From the NCBI GenBank assembly GCA_027310565.1, contig DAIDAP010000004.1, positions 1 through 64,000 on the forward strand: DNA of 64,000 nt. Direction: 5' to 3'. Position numbers and translations under genes: made by a program. Source of the DNA: Chloroflexota bacterium (GTDB lineage Bacteria > Chloroflexota > Limnocylindria > P2-11E). The notes below the pieces were generated by a model. That model was not told where the DNA came from. It saw nothing but the letters and a program-made list of their open reading frames with translations, and did not search any database. Shown one piece after another: positions 54,034-62,623 of this stretch. Numbering within the stretch: the first letter of the stretch is position 1; every line of letters begins with the position of its first letter.

Positions 54034-54319
54034 CAAGGTCCCCCTTATAGGGGCGGCCCGCGCTCCAGGCAACAGGTACTTACGTACGGTGGTAAGCGGC
54101 TTGTCAAAATGCCCGATACGCGGACGGCGGCCGGCCGTGGTGTACCGGCCTGTGGTCACCGGGCCGGAGCCGCGCCGCCGGGCGCCTGGCGGTCTCGCGA
54201 GCGCGGCGGAGCGGCACGGCACCGGTGGCGCGGACGTCTGTCCGCTCGTCATCCATCCTTCCGATCGAGCGGTCGGATGGCGCGCGCGACGCCCCGACCG
54301 CGTACTAGAGTCGTGCGCC
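54034..54319. promoter_or_regulatory. Divergent regulatory region of signalling and gas vesicle operons
   Basis: 286 bp without a gene. On the minus strand TTGACA (54102-54107) is a candidate -35 with TACGTA (54081-54086) 15 bp on. CTTAC-N8-GTAAG forms an inverted repeat over 54079-54096. On the plus strand TAGAGT (54306-54311) ends 8 nt before the first gvp start. The AT content around 54070-54115 is the highest in this region. Confidence 0.45.
54306..54311 (+). promoter_or_regulatory. Leaderless-type -10 element of the gvp operon
   Basis: TAGAGT ends 8 nt before the GTG of the first gvp gene, with no Shine-Dalgarno. No convincing -35 is visible, so an activator or alternative sigma factor may be needed. 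Confidence 0.4.
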
Positions 54320-55129
54320 GTGGAAGCGACGGCGGCGACGGCGCACGAGCCCCAGCGGCGGACCGAGGGCATCTACGTCTACTGCATCATCGAGTGCGCC
54401 GAGCCGCGGCGGTTCGGCAGGATCGGCATCGGCGGGCGCGGCGACGAGGTCTACACGGTCCACCACCGCGAGCTCGCCGCCGTGGTGAGCCGCTCCGAGC
54501 TGCAGGTCTACGACCCGACGCGGGAGAACGCGCTCACCCACGAGCACGTGAACGAGGTCGTCATGGTCGACAACGCGTTCACGCCCGTCCCGATGAGCTT
54601 CGGGACGCTGTTCAAGACCGAGGAGGACATCGTCGAGTTCCTCAAGGACACCTACGACGCGCTGCGCGACGTGCTGAAGAAGATGAAGGACAAGCTCGAG
54701 TTCGGGCTCAAGGTGAACTGGGACCGCGATTCCGTGCTGGCCGACCTCGAGCGGGAATACGAGGAGATACGCCGGTTGAAGGCCCAGATCGAGACCGACC
54801 GCGCGAGCTCCACCTACTTCGCGCGCATGCAGCTCGGCCGCCTCGTGGAGCAGGCGCTCGCGGCGAAGTCCGAGAGCCTCGTGCGGGAGATCTACGAGAC
54901 GCTCTCCGAGGCCGCGCTCGCGTCGCGCGCGAACAAGGTCATCGGCGACCGGATGATCATGAACGCCGCCTTCCTCGTGGAGCGCGGCAAGGCCGAGCTC
55001 TTCGACCGGAAGATCCAGGAGATCGGCCGCCGGTACGAAGGCAGGCTCCAGTTCCGCTACACCGGGCCGTGGCCGCCGTACAACTTCGTGACCATCCGAC
55101 TGCAGCTGCAGCCGACCGCGGGCGTCTAG
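54320..55129 (+). CDS. gvpF: Gas vesicle protein GvpF/GvpL family, paralogue 1
   Basis: 269 residues, full-length GvpL/F. The N-terminal ferredoxin-like domain starts GIYVYCIIECAEPRRFG; the middle has MSFGTLFKTEEDIVEFL and a long coiled coil (residues 130-190, LEREYEEIRRLKAQIETDRA); the C-terminal domain ends YTGPWPPYNFV, the family's most conserved stretch. GvpF/L act as cytosolic minor components or chaperones in gas vesicle nucleation. GTG at 54320; first gene of the operon. Confidence 0.94.
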   Translation: MEATAATAHEPQRRTEGIYVYCIIECAEPRRFGRIGIGGRGDEVYTVHHRELAAVVSRSELQVYDPTRENALTHEHVNEVVMVDNAFTPVPMSFGTLFKTEEDIVEFLKDTYDALRDVLKKMKDKLEFGLKVNWDRDSVLADLEREYEEIRRLKAQIETDRASSTYFARMQLGRLVEQALAAKSESLVREIYETLSEAALASRANKVIGDRMIMNAAFLVERGKAELFDRKIQEIGRRYEGRLQFRYTGPWPPYNFVTIRLQLQPTAGV

Positions 55130-55141
55130 GACGCGGCACGA

Positions 55142-55468
55142 GTGCTCTTCAAGCTGCTGACCCTGCCGATCAGCGCACCGGTGGCGGGGATCCGCTACTG
55201 CCTCGGCAAGGTCGCCGAGGTCGCCGAGCGCGAGCTGTGGGACGAGGGCCCGGTCCGGGAGGAGCTCATCCTGGCCAACGAGGCGTTCGAGGAGGGACGC
55301 ATCGACCTTGACTCCTTCCGCGAGCGCGAGGCGGCGCTGCTGGCGCGCCTGCGCGAGATCCGCGAGCATCAGCGGGCGCTCGCGAGCACGCGGGCCGGCG
55401 ACGTCGCGGGCGCCGCGGTGGACCAGCGGCGCTCCGTCGTCATCGAGATGCCGGACGAGATGCGATGA
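55142..55468 (+). CDS. gvpG: Gas vesicle protein GvpG
   Basis: 108 residues. LFKLLTLPISAPVAGIRYCL and IAEVAERELWDEGPVREELI-type helices (LANEAFEEGRIDLDSFRERE) are the GvpG signature: a short hydrophobic N-terminus then charged helices. GvpG is an essential minor protein of unknown biochemical role. GTG start 12 bp after gvpF; the next gene overlaps by 4 bp. Confidence 0.93.
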   Translation: MLFKLLTLPISAPVAGIRYCLGKVAEVAERELWDEGPVREELILANEAFEEGRIDLDSFREREAALLARLREIREHQRALASTRAGDVAGAAVDQRRSVVIEMPDEMR

Positions 55469-56241
55469 CGCTTCGCTATGTGTACGGCGTGGTCCCCGCG
55501 GCCGCGGCCGGCGCGATCGACCGGGCGGCGCTGCGCGGGATCGACGGCACGGCGGTGCGCGCGGTGGCCGACGCCGGCCTCGCCGCCGCCGTCAGCGACG
55601 TCGACGCGGAGGACTACGCCGGCGAGGTGCTGAACCAGCGCATCGGCGACCTCGACTGGCTCGCCGAGCGCGCCACGGCACATCAGGGCGTGAACGGGCG
55701 GCTGCTCGAGCTCGCGGGCACGGTGCTCCCGCTCGCGTTCGGGGCGCTGTATCGCGACGACGAGCGCGTGCGCGAGATGCTGCGGGAGGACGCGCCGGGC
55801 CGCGCCGCGCGGCTCGAGCGCCTCGCCGGGCGCGGCGAGTGGCTCGTCACCATCGTGCGCGACGCGGGATCGGCGCCGTCGGACGACGACGCGCTGCGCC
55901 GGATCGATCACGAGATCGCCGCGAGCGCGCCCGGCCGCGCGTTCCTGCTCGAGAAGCGGCGGGCCGAGGTCGCGACGCGCGCCGCGGAGCGGGCCGACGC
56001 CGACGCGGCACGCGCCGCGCTCGCGCGTCTGGAGACCGCGGCCGAGCGCAGCTACGAGGAGCCCGTCGCGCACGACGGACCGGACGTGGTCGTGCTGCGG
56101 CTCTCGCTGCTCGCGCCCCGCGACCGGGGCGGGGCGATCGACGACGCGGTGCGCGCGACCGAGGGCGAGCTCTCGCCGCGCGGGTACCGGCTGCGCGTCA
56201 CCGGACCGTGGCCGGCGTACCGCTTCGGGTCGCTGCCGTGA
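55465..56241 (+). CDS. gvpL: Gas vesicle protein GvpF/GvpL family, paralogue 2
   Basis: 258 residues. RYVYGVVPAAAAG start, LPLAFGALYRDDERVREML middle and RVTGPWPAYRFGSLP end match the GvpL/F pattern. It has no long coiled coil like paralogue 1 and an Ala/Arg-rich helix instead. ATGA overlap with gvpG; stop overlaps the next small gene by 4 bp. Confidence 0.92.
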   Translation: MTLRYVYGVVPAAAAGAIDRAALRGIDGTAVRAVADAGLAAAVSDVDAEDYAGEVLNQRIGDLDWLAERATAHQGVNGRLLELAGTVLPLAFGALYRDDERVREMLREDAPGRAARLERLAGRGEWLVTIVRDAGSAPSDDDALRRIDHEIAASAPGRAFLLEKRRAEVATRAAERADADAARAALARLETAAERSYEEPVAHDGPDVVVLRLSLLAPRDRGGAIDDAVRATEGELSPRGYRLRVTGPWPAYRFGSLP

Positions 56242-56420
56242 GCGGCGCGGTCGCGACGCGCGAGCTCCCGCTGGTCGAGCTCATCGACCGGCTGCTCGAG
56301 CGCGGCGTCGTCCTCACCGGGGCGGCGACGATCTCCGTCGCCGGCGTGGACCTCGTCGAGCTGCGCCTCAACCTGCTCCTCGCCGCGGTGGACGCGCTCG
56401 ATCGCGACGAGGCCGGCTGA
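56238..56420 (+). CDS. Short GvpA-fold protein (GvpJ/M/S-like, 60 residues)
   Basis: 60 residues, shorter than any standard GvpA (about 70) or GvpJ (over 100). ELPLVELIDRLLERGVVLTG and ATISVAGVDLVELRLNLLL reproduce the helix-turn-strand-strand-helix core of GvpA: the D-R-x-L-x-K/E-G-V turn and the V-x-L-V strand pair. It lacks the flexible N- and C-terminal tails. Could be a nucleation or tip subunit. GTG start overlapping the upstream stop, stop overlapping the next start (TGATG). Confidence 0.85.
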   Translation: MSGAVATRELPLVELIDRLLERGVVLTGAATISVAGVDLVELRLNLLLAAVDALDRDEAG

Positions 56421-57046
56421 TGCTGCTCCTGCGCGCGATCGTCGCGGCACCGTCGCCGCCGCCACGCCACGACCTCGTGGTCGTCCGCGCGGGCGGGCTC
56501 GTCGCCGTCGCGAGCGCCGTCGACCGGGTCCCCCGAGCGGACGAGGAGGCGCTGCGCGCGCATCACGCGCTGGTGGAGGAGATCCACGCCCGGCAGGCCT
56601 GCCTCCCGGCGCGGTTCGGCCGCGTCTTCGGGGATGCCGCCGCGCTCGCGGACGCACTCGCGGCGCGCGCGGCGGAGCTGCGCGCCGAGCTCGAGGCGGT
56701 CGCCGGGCGTGCCGAGCTGGCGGTGACGCTCGCCTGGCGCTCGGCGCCGGGGGCGACCCGGCCCCGCGGCGGCACGGCGTATCTGGCCGCGGCAGCCGAG
56801 CGAGAGCGCGAGCGCCGGCGCGCCCGCCTCGTGGTCGCCAGCCTGGTCGAGGAGCTTGATCTCGACCGACCGTCCGTTCGGCACAGAACTTGCCCGGCGG
56901 GCGGCATCGCCGCGGCGGTGGCGATCCTGACCGGAAGGGACGAGGTGAACGACATCAGGCGGGGCATCGCGCGGTTCGCGGAGCGCTCGGACGTCGTCAC
57001 GGCGGCCGTGTACGGGCCGATGGCGCCGTACTCGTTCGTCTCGTGA
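56420..57046 (+). CDS. Gas vesicle protein GvpF/GvpL family, paralogue 3 (shortened)
   Basis: 208 residues. The start LLLRAIVAAPSP is diverged, but QACLPARFGRVF, the coiled helix AAERERERRRARLVVASLVE and the ending VYGPMAPYSFVS keep the family plan. It is 50-60 residues shorter than the other two, missing part of the N-terminal domain. Coupled to neighbours by 1- and 4-bp overlaps. Confidence 0.85.
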   Translation: MLLLRAIVAAPSPPPRHDLVVVRAGGLVAVASAVDRVPRADEEALRAHHALVEEIHARQACLPARFGRVFGDAAALADALAARAAELRAELEAVAGRAELAVTLAWRSAPGATRPRGGTAYLAAAAERERERRRARLVVASLVEELDLDRPSVRHRTCPAGGIAAAVAILTGRDEVNDIRRGIARFAERSDVVTAAVYGPMAPYSFVS

Positions 57047-57360
57047 GCACGCTCGAGCTGGAGCTCGACGAGGTGCGCGCGGAGCTCGCGCGCGTGGGCT
57101 CCCTGCTGCCCGAGCGGATCGAGCTGGACGCCCAGAACGTCGAGCGCGGGCTCGCCGGGCTCGTGCTGTCGATCGTCGAGCTGCTGCGGCAGGTCCTGGA
57201 GCGGCAGGCGGTGCGCCGCATGGAGCGCGGCTCGCTCACCGACGACGAGATCGAGCGCGTCGGGCTCGCGCTGATGCGGCTCGAAGAGAAGGTCCGTGAG
57301 ATCGCGGCGCAGTTCGGACTCGGCGAGGACGAGATCCGGCTGCGGGTGGGGGTGGAATGA
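57043..57360 (+). CDS. gvpK: Gas vesicle protein GvpK
   Basis: 105 residues. RIELDAQNVERGLAGLVLSI, ELLRQVLERQAVRRMERGSL and DEIERVGLALMRLEEKVRE are nearly the family consensus. GvpK is a helical minor component needed for vesicle assembly. GTG start and ATGA end overlap. Confidence 0.95.
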   Translation: MSTLELELDEVRAELARVGSLLPERIELDAQNVERGLAGLVLSIVELLRQVLERQAVRRMERGSLTDDEIERVGLALMRLEEKVREIAAQFGLGEDEIRLRVGVE

Positions 57361-57674
57361 CGCTCGATCGGCGCATGCACGACGGCGAGACCTCGGCGAC
57401 CCTGGTCGATCTGCTCGATCGCGTCCTGGACAAAGGCCTCGTGGTGGCGGGGGACGTGAGCATCTCGCTCGCGAACGTGGAGCTGCTCACGATCCGCATC
57501 CGGCTCCTCGTCTGCTCCATCGACAAGGCGGAGCAGATCGGCCTCAACTGGTGGAAGTACGAGCCGCGGCTGGCGCATCGCGATGGACCGGCGGTCGCGG
57601 CATCGGATGTCACGCGCCTCGAGGCGCGCATCGCGGATCTCGAGAAACGTCTCGCGAATGAAGGGGGTCAGTGA
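57357..57674 (+). CDS. gvpJ: Gas vesicle protein GvpJ-like (GvpA paralogue with C-terminal helix)
   Basis: 105 residues. GvpA core [40 protein letters not shown], then IGLNWW, which marks the GvpJ/S branch, and a C-terminal coiled helix ([16 protein letters not shown]). Thought to cap the vesicle cone tips. The stop shares a base with the gvpA start. Confidence 0.92.
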   Translation: MTLDRRMHDGETSATLVDLLDRVLDKGLVVAGDVSISLANVELLTIRIRLLVCSIDKAEQIGLNWWKYEPRLAHRDGPAVAASDVTRLEARIADLEKRLANEGGQ

Positions 57675-57958
57675 TGGCGGTCGTCGAACGCAGTCCGGGC
57701 GGAACGAGTCTCATCGATGTCCTCGATCGCGTGCTCGACAAGGGCATCATCATCGACGCGTGGGTCCGGGTGTCCCTCGTGGGCATCGACCTCATCACCG
57801 TGGAAGCGCGCGTGGTGGTCGCGTCGATCGACACCTACCTGCGCTACGCCGACGCCCTCGGTCTCACGCCGGGCCGCGCCACGCAGGGCACGCTGGGCGC
57901 GGGCGCGGGGAGCATCGACGGGGTGACGAGCCGGTCACGCGCCACCGAACGCGCCTAG
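57674..57958 (+). CDS. gvpA: Major gas vesicle shell protein GvpA
   Basis: 94 residues. [40 protein letters not shown] and [10 protein letters not shown] match GvpA almost residue for residue: helix 1, the amphipathic beta hairpin that forms the gas-facing wall, and helix 2. The C-terminal 25 residues are Gly/Ser/Thr rich and longer than usual. AAGGGGG is a strong ribosome site, sensible for a protein needed in great excess. It is the last structural gene, whereas in many clusters gvpA is first. Confidence 0.96.
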   Translation: MAVVERSPGGTSLIDVLDRVLDKGIIIDAWVRVSLVGIDLITVEARVVVASIDTYLRYADALGLTPGRATQGTLGAGAGSIDGVTSRSRATERA

Positions 57959-57967
57959 CGGACCGCG

Positions 57968-59977
57968 ATGCGCGACGTCGTTCAGGCGGCCGGTGCGGCG
58001 CAGGAGGCGCGCGAGACGCTCGAGCCGATGCTCGACGACCTCATGCGCGGCCTGCGGTACGAGCGCGCCATCGTCCTCGCGCACGACGAGGCGAGCGGCG
58101 CGCTGCGCGGCATGTTCGGCCTGAACGCGCGCGAGGATCTCGTCCGCACGCTCAGCGTCCCGATCGGCGACCATGCGCACCCCTTCGTCGTCGCGCTGCG
58201 GACCGGCGCGCCGCAGCGCGTCGAGACCGCGGGCGATCCGCGGATCGGACCGGCCATGCGCGCCGCGCTCGACGAGCTCGGCGCACGGCGCGTCGTCGCC
58301 ACCGCGCTGCCCTCGCTCGGCGACGCGGGGTCGGCCGCCGTGATCCTCCTCGCGCGTGAGGAGCGGATCCGCGACGCCGACCTCGACCGCCTCGTGCCCT
58401 TCGCGCGGCAGGCCGGGGCCGCGCTCACCCGCGAGCACGACGTCGAGGTGCTCCGCCGCACGACCGAGTCGCACGCGGTGGAGAAGGAGTGGCTGTGGTG
58501 GATGCTCAACGCGGTATCCGATCCGGTGCTCGTGGCGGATGCCCGCAACGACATCCTCCACCTCAACACCCGCGCGGAGCACCTGTTCCGCTCCGGCGAC
58601 CAGGACAGCGCGGGCCGCCGCCGCGCGGTGTGGATGAACAACTTCCTCTTCACCGCCGCGCTCTCGGGCTGGAGCCTCGACCGCGGCCACCCTCCCGCGG
58701 GACGCGAGGTGACGCTGGTCGACCCCATCGACGGGAACGAGCTGATCTTCGAGGTCATCACGACGCCGGCGACGAACCACCGCACCGGCGAGCGCGGCAC
58801 CGTCTCGCTGCTGAAGAACGTGACCGACATCCGCCACATGACCGAGGAGCTCGAGCGGAGCGCGGTGCGCATCCAGACCGCCGACGAGCAGATCCGCGCC
58901 GAGCGCGACCGCCTCGACCTGGTCCTCCGCAGCGTGCCCAACCCGATCATCGTCGTGGACAACGAGAACCACATCATCTCGACGAACGCCGCGGCCCAGC
59001 GCCTGTTCGCCGCGAGCGCCGGGCGGCCCGCGCAGCACGCGATGAACAACAACGCGCGCTTCACGTCGTTCCTCGCCGAGCTGCGCCTCGAGCCCGGACC
59101 GCGCCGCTCGGAGCTGGGGCTCACGGATCCCCAGACCGGCGAGCGCCTCGAGATGGAGGTGACCGCGACCGAGGTGCGCGATCCGCACGGCGGCGTGGTG
59201 GCGATCGTCTCCGCCATGCAGGAGGTCGGCCGGCTGCGCGAGCTCGAGCGGCGGCGGCTCGAGCGGGTGCTGTTCGAGACCGAGAAGCTCGCCGCGACCG
59301 GCCGGCTCGCCGCGTCGATCGCGCACGAGATCAACAACCCGCTCGAGGCGGTGCAGAACGCGATCTACCTGCTCGGGACGGCCGTGCCCGCGAGCGCACC
59401 GCAGCGGCAGTTCCTGGAGGTCGCGCGCGGCGAGACGCAGCGCATGTCGCGGATCCTGCGGCAGATGCTGGGGTTCTACCGGCCCGGGTCGGACATGGCG
59501 CCCGTCGACCTGAACGTGGTGGTCGAGGAGGCGGAGGCGCTGGTGGCGAAGCGGCTGCGCGACACGCGCGTCGTGGTGACGCGCGACCTCGACCGGGCGC
59601 TCCCGCCGATCCGCGCGTCGGCCGACCAGCTGAAGCAGGTCCTCCTCAACCTCTTCCTCAACGCGGGCGAGGCGATGCCCGGCGGCGGCACGCTGTCGAT
59701 CAGGACGCGCGCGGGCGCGAGCGCGGGCGAGGTGCCCTCGGACACGGTGCGGCTCGAGGTGGGCGACACCGGCGTGGGCATGGACGAGGACACGCAGGCG
59801 CGGATCTTCGAGCCGTTCTTCTCGACGAAGACCCAGCGCGGCACCGGGCTCGGCCTCTGGGTGTCGCACGGCATCGTGCAGGGCCACGGCGGCACGCTGA
59901 AGGTGCGCAGCACGCCGGGCGCCGGCACGACCTTCGTCGTCACGCTGCCGGTGCAGGGACCGCCCGCCGATGGCTGA
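57968..59977 (+). CDS. GAF-PAS-PAS sensor histidine kinase (NtrB-like core)
   Basis: 669 residues, cytosolic. GAF 1-160, PAS-like regions at about 180-295 and 310-430, HisKA with SIAHEINNPLEAVQNAIYLL (His453), HATPase_c with NLFLNAGEAMPGGG, GDTGVGMDE and GTGLGLWVSH. Starts only 9 bp after gvpA with no visible promoter, so it appears to be a further gene of the gas vesicle operon. The ligand or redox state sensed is unknown. Confidence 0.94.
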   Translation: MRDVVQAAGAAQEARETLEPMLDDLMRGLRYERAIVLAHDEASGALRGMFGLNAREDLVRTLSVPIGDHAHPFVVALRTGAPQRVETAGDPRIGPAMRAALDELGARRVVATALPSLGDAGSAAVILLAREERIRDADLDRLVPFARQAGAALTREHDVEVLRRTTESHAVEKEWLWWMLNAVSDPVLVADARNDILHLNTRAEHLFRSGDQDSAGRRRAVWMNNFLFTAALSGWSLDRGHPPAGREVTLVDPIDGNELIFEVITTPATNHRTGERGTVSLLKNVTDIRHMTEELERSAVRIQTADEQIRAERDRLDLVLRSVPNPIIVVDNENHIISTNAAAQRLFAASAGRPAQHAMNNNARFTSFLAELRLEPGPRRSELGLTDPQTGERLEMEVTATEVRDPHGGVVAIVSAMQEVGRLRELERRRLERVLFETEKLAATGRLAASIAHEINNPLEAVQNAIYLLGTAVPASAPQRQFLEVARGETQRMSRILRQMLGFYRPGSDMAPVDLNVVVEEAEALVAKRLRDTRVVVTRDLDRALPPIRASADQLKQVLLNLFLNAGEAMPGGGTLSIRTRAGASAGEVPSDTVRLEVGDTGVGMDEDTQARIFEPFFSTKTQRGTGLGLWVSHGIVQGHGGTLKVRSTPGAGTTFVVTLPVQGPPADG

Positions 59978-61136
59978 CGCATCGATCCTCGTCGTGGACG
60001 ACGAGGAGAACGTCGCCATGACGATCCGCGCCATCCTCCAGCTGGACGGCAACGAGGTGCTCGCGGTCACGAGCGGCTCCGACGCGCTGCGGCTGCTGCG
60101 CGAGCGCACGTTCGACGTCGTCCTGACGGACCTGCGTCTCGGCGACACCGACGGCACCGAGATCCTCCGCGAGGTGCGGCGCAGCCATCCGGAGACCGCG
60201 GCGATCATGCTCACCGGGTACGCGTCGCTCGAGTCGGCGATCTCCGCGCTGCGCGCCGGCGCGTACGACTACCTCATGAAGCCGTCGGACGTCGAGGAGC
60301 TGCGCGCCACGGTGGCGCGCGCCGTCGAGCGGCGCCGGCTGCGGCAGCGACTCGACCAGCTCGAGGAGGTCGACCGCCTCAAGACCCAGTTCCTCTCCAT
60401 GGCCTCGCACGAGCTGCGCACGCCACTCACCGCCGTGTCGGGCTTCATCCAGGTGGCGCGCCGGCGCATCCTGCGCGAGCTCGGCGGCGACGACATGCCG
60501 CAGCGCGCGCGTGACGAGGCCACGCGGGCGGCCGAGACGCTCGAGCTGGCGCAGCGGCAGTCGCGACGGCTCGCGCGACTCGTCGACGAGCTGCTCGACG
60601 TGTCGCGCCTCCAGCTCGGCCGCGTGGAGCTGCGGCGCGACGAGCTCGACGTCGCCGCGCTCGTCCGCGAGGTCGCCGAGCGCACGCGGATCGCCGACGC
60701 CGATGCGCTCGTCGAGCTCGCGCTCCCCGAAGGGCCGCTGCGGATCCTCGGCGACCAGGACCGGCTCGAGCAGATCCTGGAGAACCTCGTCGGGAACGCG
60801 CTCAAGTACTCGCCCGAGGGCGGACGCGTGCGCATCGGCGCGCGCGCCGACGGACCCGACGCCCACGTCACCGTCGCGGACGAGGGCATCGGCATCGCGG
60901 CCGAGGAGCTCGGGCGCATCTTCGATCTCTTCTACCGCTCGCCCGACCCGCGCGCGAACCACGTCGGCGGCCTCGGCCTCGGCCTCTACATCAGCCGCGA
61001 GATCGTCACCCGGCTCGGCGGGAGCCTCTGGGCGGAGAGCGAGCCCGGCCGAGGCAGTACGTTCCACGTCCGCCTCCCGCTCGCGCGCGTCGAGACGCCC
61101 GTCCCTACAGGCCCCGGAGCAGCGACGCGAGGCTGA
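59970..61136 (+). CDS. Hybrid response regulator - histidine kinase
   Basis: 388 residues. Receiver 1-120 with phospho-acceptor Asp54 (VVLTDLRLGD) and MKPSD, linker helix, then HisKA with SMASHELRTPLTAVSGF (His near 147) and HATPase_c with NLVGNALKYSPEGG, DEGIGI and GLGLGLYIS. Receiver-first hybrids take phosphate from another kinase, here most likely the GAF-PAS kinase whose stop it overlaps by 8 bp. The 3' end overlaps the convergent XRE gene by 32 bp. Confidence 0.93.
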   Translation: MADASILVVDDEENVAMTIRAILQLDGNEVLAVTSGSDALRLLRERTFDVVLTDLRLGDTDGTEILREVRRSHPETAAIMLTGYASLESAISALRAGAYDYLMKPSDVEELRATVARAVERRRLRQRLDQLEEVDRLKTQFLSMASHELRTPLTAVSGFIQVARRRILRELGGDDMPQRARDEATRAAETLELAQRQSRRLARLVDELLDVSRLQLGRVELRRDELDVAALVREVAERTRIADADALVELALPEGPLRILGDQDRLEQILENLVGNALKYSPEGGRVRIGARADGPDAHVTVADEGIGIAAEELGRIFDLFYRSPDPRANHVGGLGLGLYISREIVTRLGGSLWAESEPGRGSTFHVRLPLARVETPVPTGPGAATRG

Positions 61137-61362
61137 CGCCGAGGCGCCGCGCGATGTGCGAGAGCGCGGCGAGCGAGGGCGTGACGCGGCCCGTCTCCAT
61201 CTTCCACACGTACTGCTTCTCGAAGTACACGCGTCCCCGCGCGTCCGCGCCGAGCTCGGCCATGGTCATCCCGCGCTTGGTCCGCAGCGCACGGATGCGC
61301 GCGCCGACCCTCTTCGCGAGCGCCGCCTCGCCCGGGACGTCGGGATGCACGCGGGCCGGCAT
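61105..61362 (-). CDS. XRE-family helix-turn-helix regulator
   Basis: 85 residues. One Cro/CI-type HTH: IRALRTKRGMTMAELGADA, then YVWKMETGRVTPSLAALSHI and LGVSLASLL. Small single-domain repressor. ATG shares a base with the stop of the MFS gene upstream (TGATG), so the regulator is made from the transporter's mRNA and may control it. Confidence 0.88.
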   Translation of the reverse strand: MPARVHPDVPGEAALAKRVGARIRALRTKRGMTMAELGADARGRVYFEKQYVWKMETGRVTPSLAALSHIARRLGVSLASLLRGL

Positions 61363-62597
61363 CAGGCCTCGCTCACGCCGCGCCCGCCACGGGGCGTGCG
61401 CGCGCCGGCGGCGGCGACGAGCAGCACCGGCAGGAGCGCGAGCGCGAGCGCCGCGGCGACGATCGTGCCGACCCCGAACGCCGCGAGGATCGGCGTCGCG
61501 GTCGCCGATCCGATCGCGCCCGAGGACACGACGACGAGGTCGTTCGCGCCGAGGACGACGCCGCGCCGCGACGGCTCGACCGCGTTCGCGAGCAGCGTCG
61601 TCGCGGCGACGAAGGCGACGCTCCACCCGACGCCGACCGAGAACATCGCGACGCTCACCACGAGCAGGCTCGGCGAGAGGATGCCGATGACCGCGACGGC
61701 GATCGTCGCGAGGCCGACCAGCAGCGCGCGCACGCCGCCGACCCGCGCGACGAGCGCGCCCCCGAACGGCGCGAGCGCGTACATGCCGACGAGGTGCGCG
61801 CCGAGCGCGACCGAGACGTCGCCGAGGTCGCGTCCGGCGTGGCGCAGGACGAGGCCCATCGTCGGCATCGATCCGGCCATCGTGAGCTGCGCGACCGCGC
61901 CGCCGAGCACCGCGAGACGGAGCGACCGCTCGCGGAGGAGCACCGCGAGACCGCGCCCGTCGTGGGCCGGGGCGAGCGCCGCGGCCGCGTGCAGACGGCG
62001 CGCGATCACCAGCGGGTCGACCGGCGCGAGCCACACCAGCAACGCACCGGCGCCGAAGACGCCGGCGGCGACGAGCCACGGCGCGTCGAGCGTCGCGAGA
62101 TCGGAGACGCCGCGCAGCATCGGCGTGAACACGAGCGCGCCGAGGAGCGCGCCGGCCGCGGTGCCGGCGAGCACGCGACCGATCGCCGACGCGCGCCGCT
62201 CGGGTGGGTACATGTCCGCGACGGCGACGCGCGTGAGGAGCACCGTGCCGGAGCCGGCGCCGAACACGGTGAGGCCCGCGTAGAACAGCGGCGCCGAGAA
62301 CGCGCGCACACCGGCGAGCGCGACGAGCAGGCCGAGCGCGCCGAGCGCGAAGCCGAGCGAGAGACCGGGGCGCCGGCCGTACCGATCCATGAGCCGGCCC
62401 GCGGGCAGGGGCGCGAGCGCGCTTCCCACGATGGCGACCGCGAGCGCGAGCCCCGCGAGCGCCGGATCGGCGGTGAGCCTCTCCGCGGTGAGCGGCGCGA
62501 CCGTGGCCACGAGCTGCCACACCAGCGCGTACGGGACGAGACCCGCTCCGAGCACGAGCGTCCCGCGCCGGACCACCGCCGGGTCGACCACCGCCAC
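61362..62597 (-). CDS. MFS transporter
   Basis: 411 residues, 12 hydrophobic segments. PLPAGRLMDRYGRRPGLSLG is the MFS loop motif; DMYPPERRASAIGRVLAG and GVGWSVAFVAATTLL follow the drug-proton antiporter layout. Several GTG starts lie within two codons of 62597. Coupled to an XRE repressor gene and divergent from transketolase. Confidence 0.85.
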   Translation of the reverse strand: MAVVDPAVVRRGTLVLGAGLVPYALVWQLVATVAPLTAERLTADPALAGLALAVAIVGSALAPLPAGRLMDRYGRRPGLSLGFALGALGLLVALAGVRAFSAPLFYAGLTVFGAGSGTVLLTRVAVADMYPPERRASAIGRVLAGTAAGALLGALVFTPMLRGVSDLATLDAPWLVAAGVFGAGALLVWLAPVDPLVIARRLHAAAALAPAHDGRGLAVLLRERSLRLAVLGGAVAQLTMAGSMPTMGLVLRHAGRDLGDVSVALGAHLVGMYALAPFGGALVARVGGVRALLVGLATIAVAVIGILSPSLLVVSVAMFSVGVGWSVAFVAATTLLANAVEPSRRGVVLGANDLVVVSSGAIGSATATPILAAFGVGTIVAAALALALLPVLLVAAAGARTPRGGRGVSEA

Positions 62598-62610
62598 GGC
62601 CGAATGGTGC

Positions 62611-62616
62611 TACAAA
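62611..62616 (+). promoter_or_regulatory. Leaderless-type -10 element of transketolase
   Basis: Extended -10 TG-C-TACAAA; the hexamer ends 7 nt before GTG 62624. Confidence 0.4.
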
Positions 62617-62623
62617 CCGTGAC

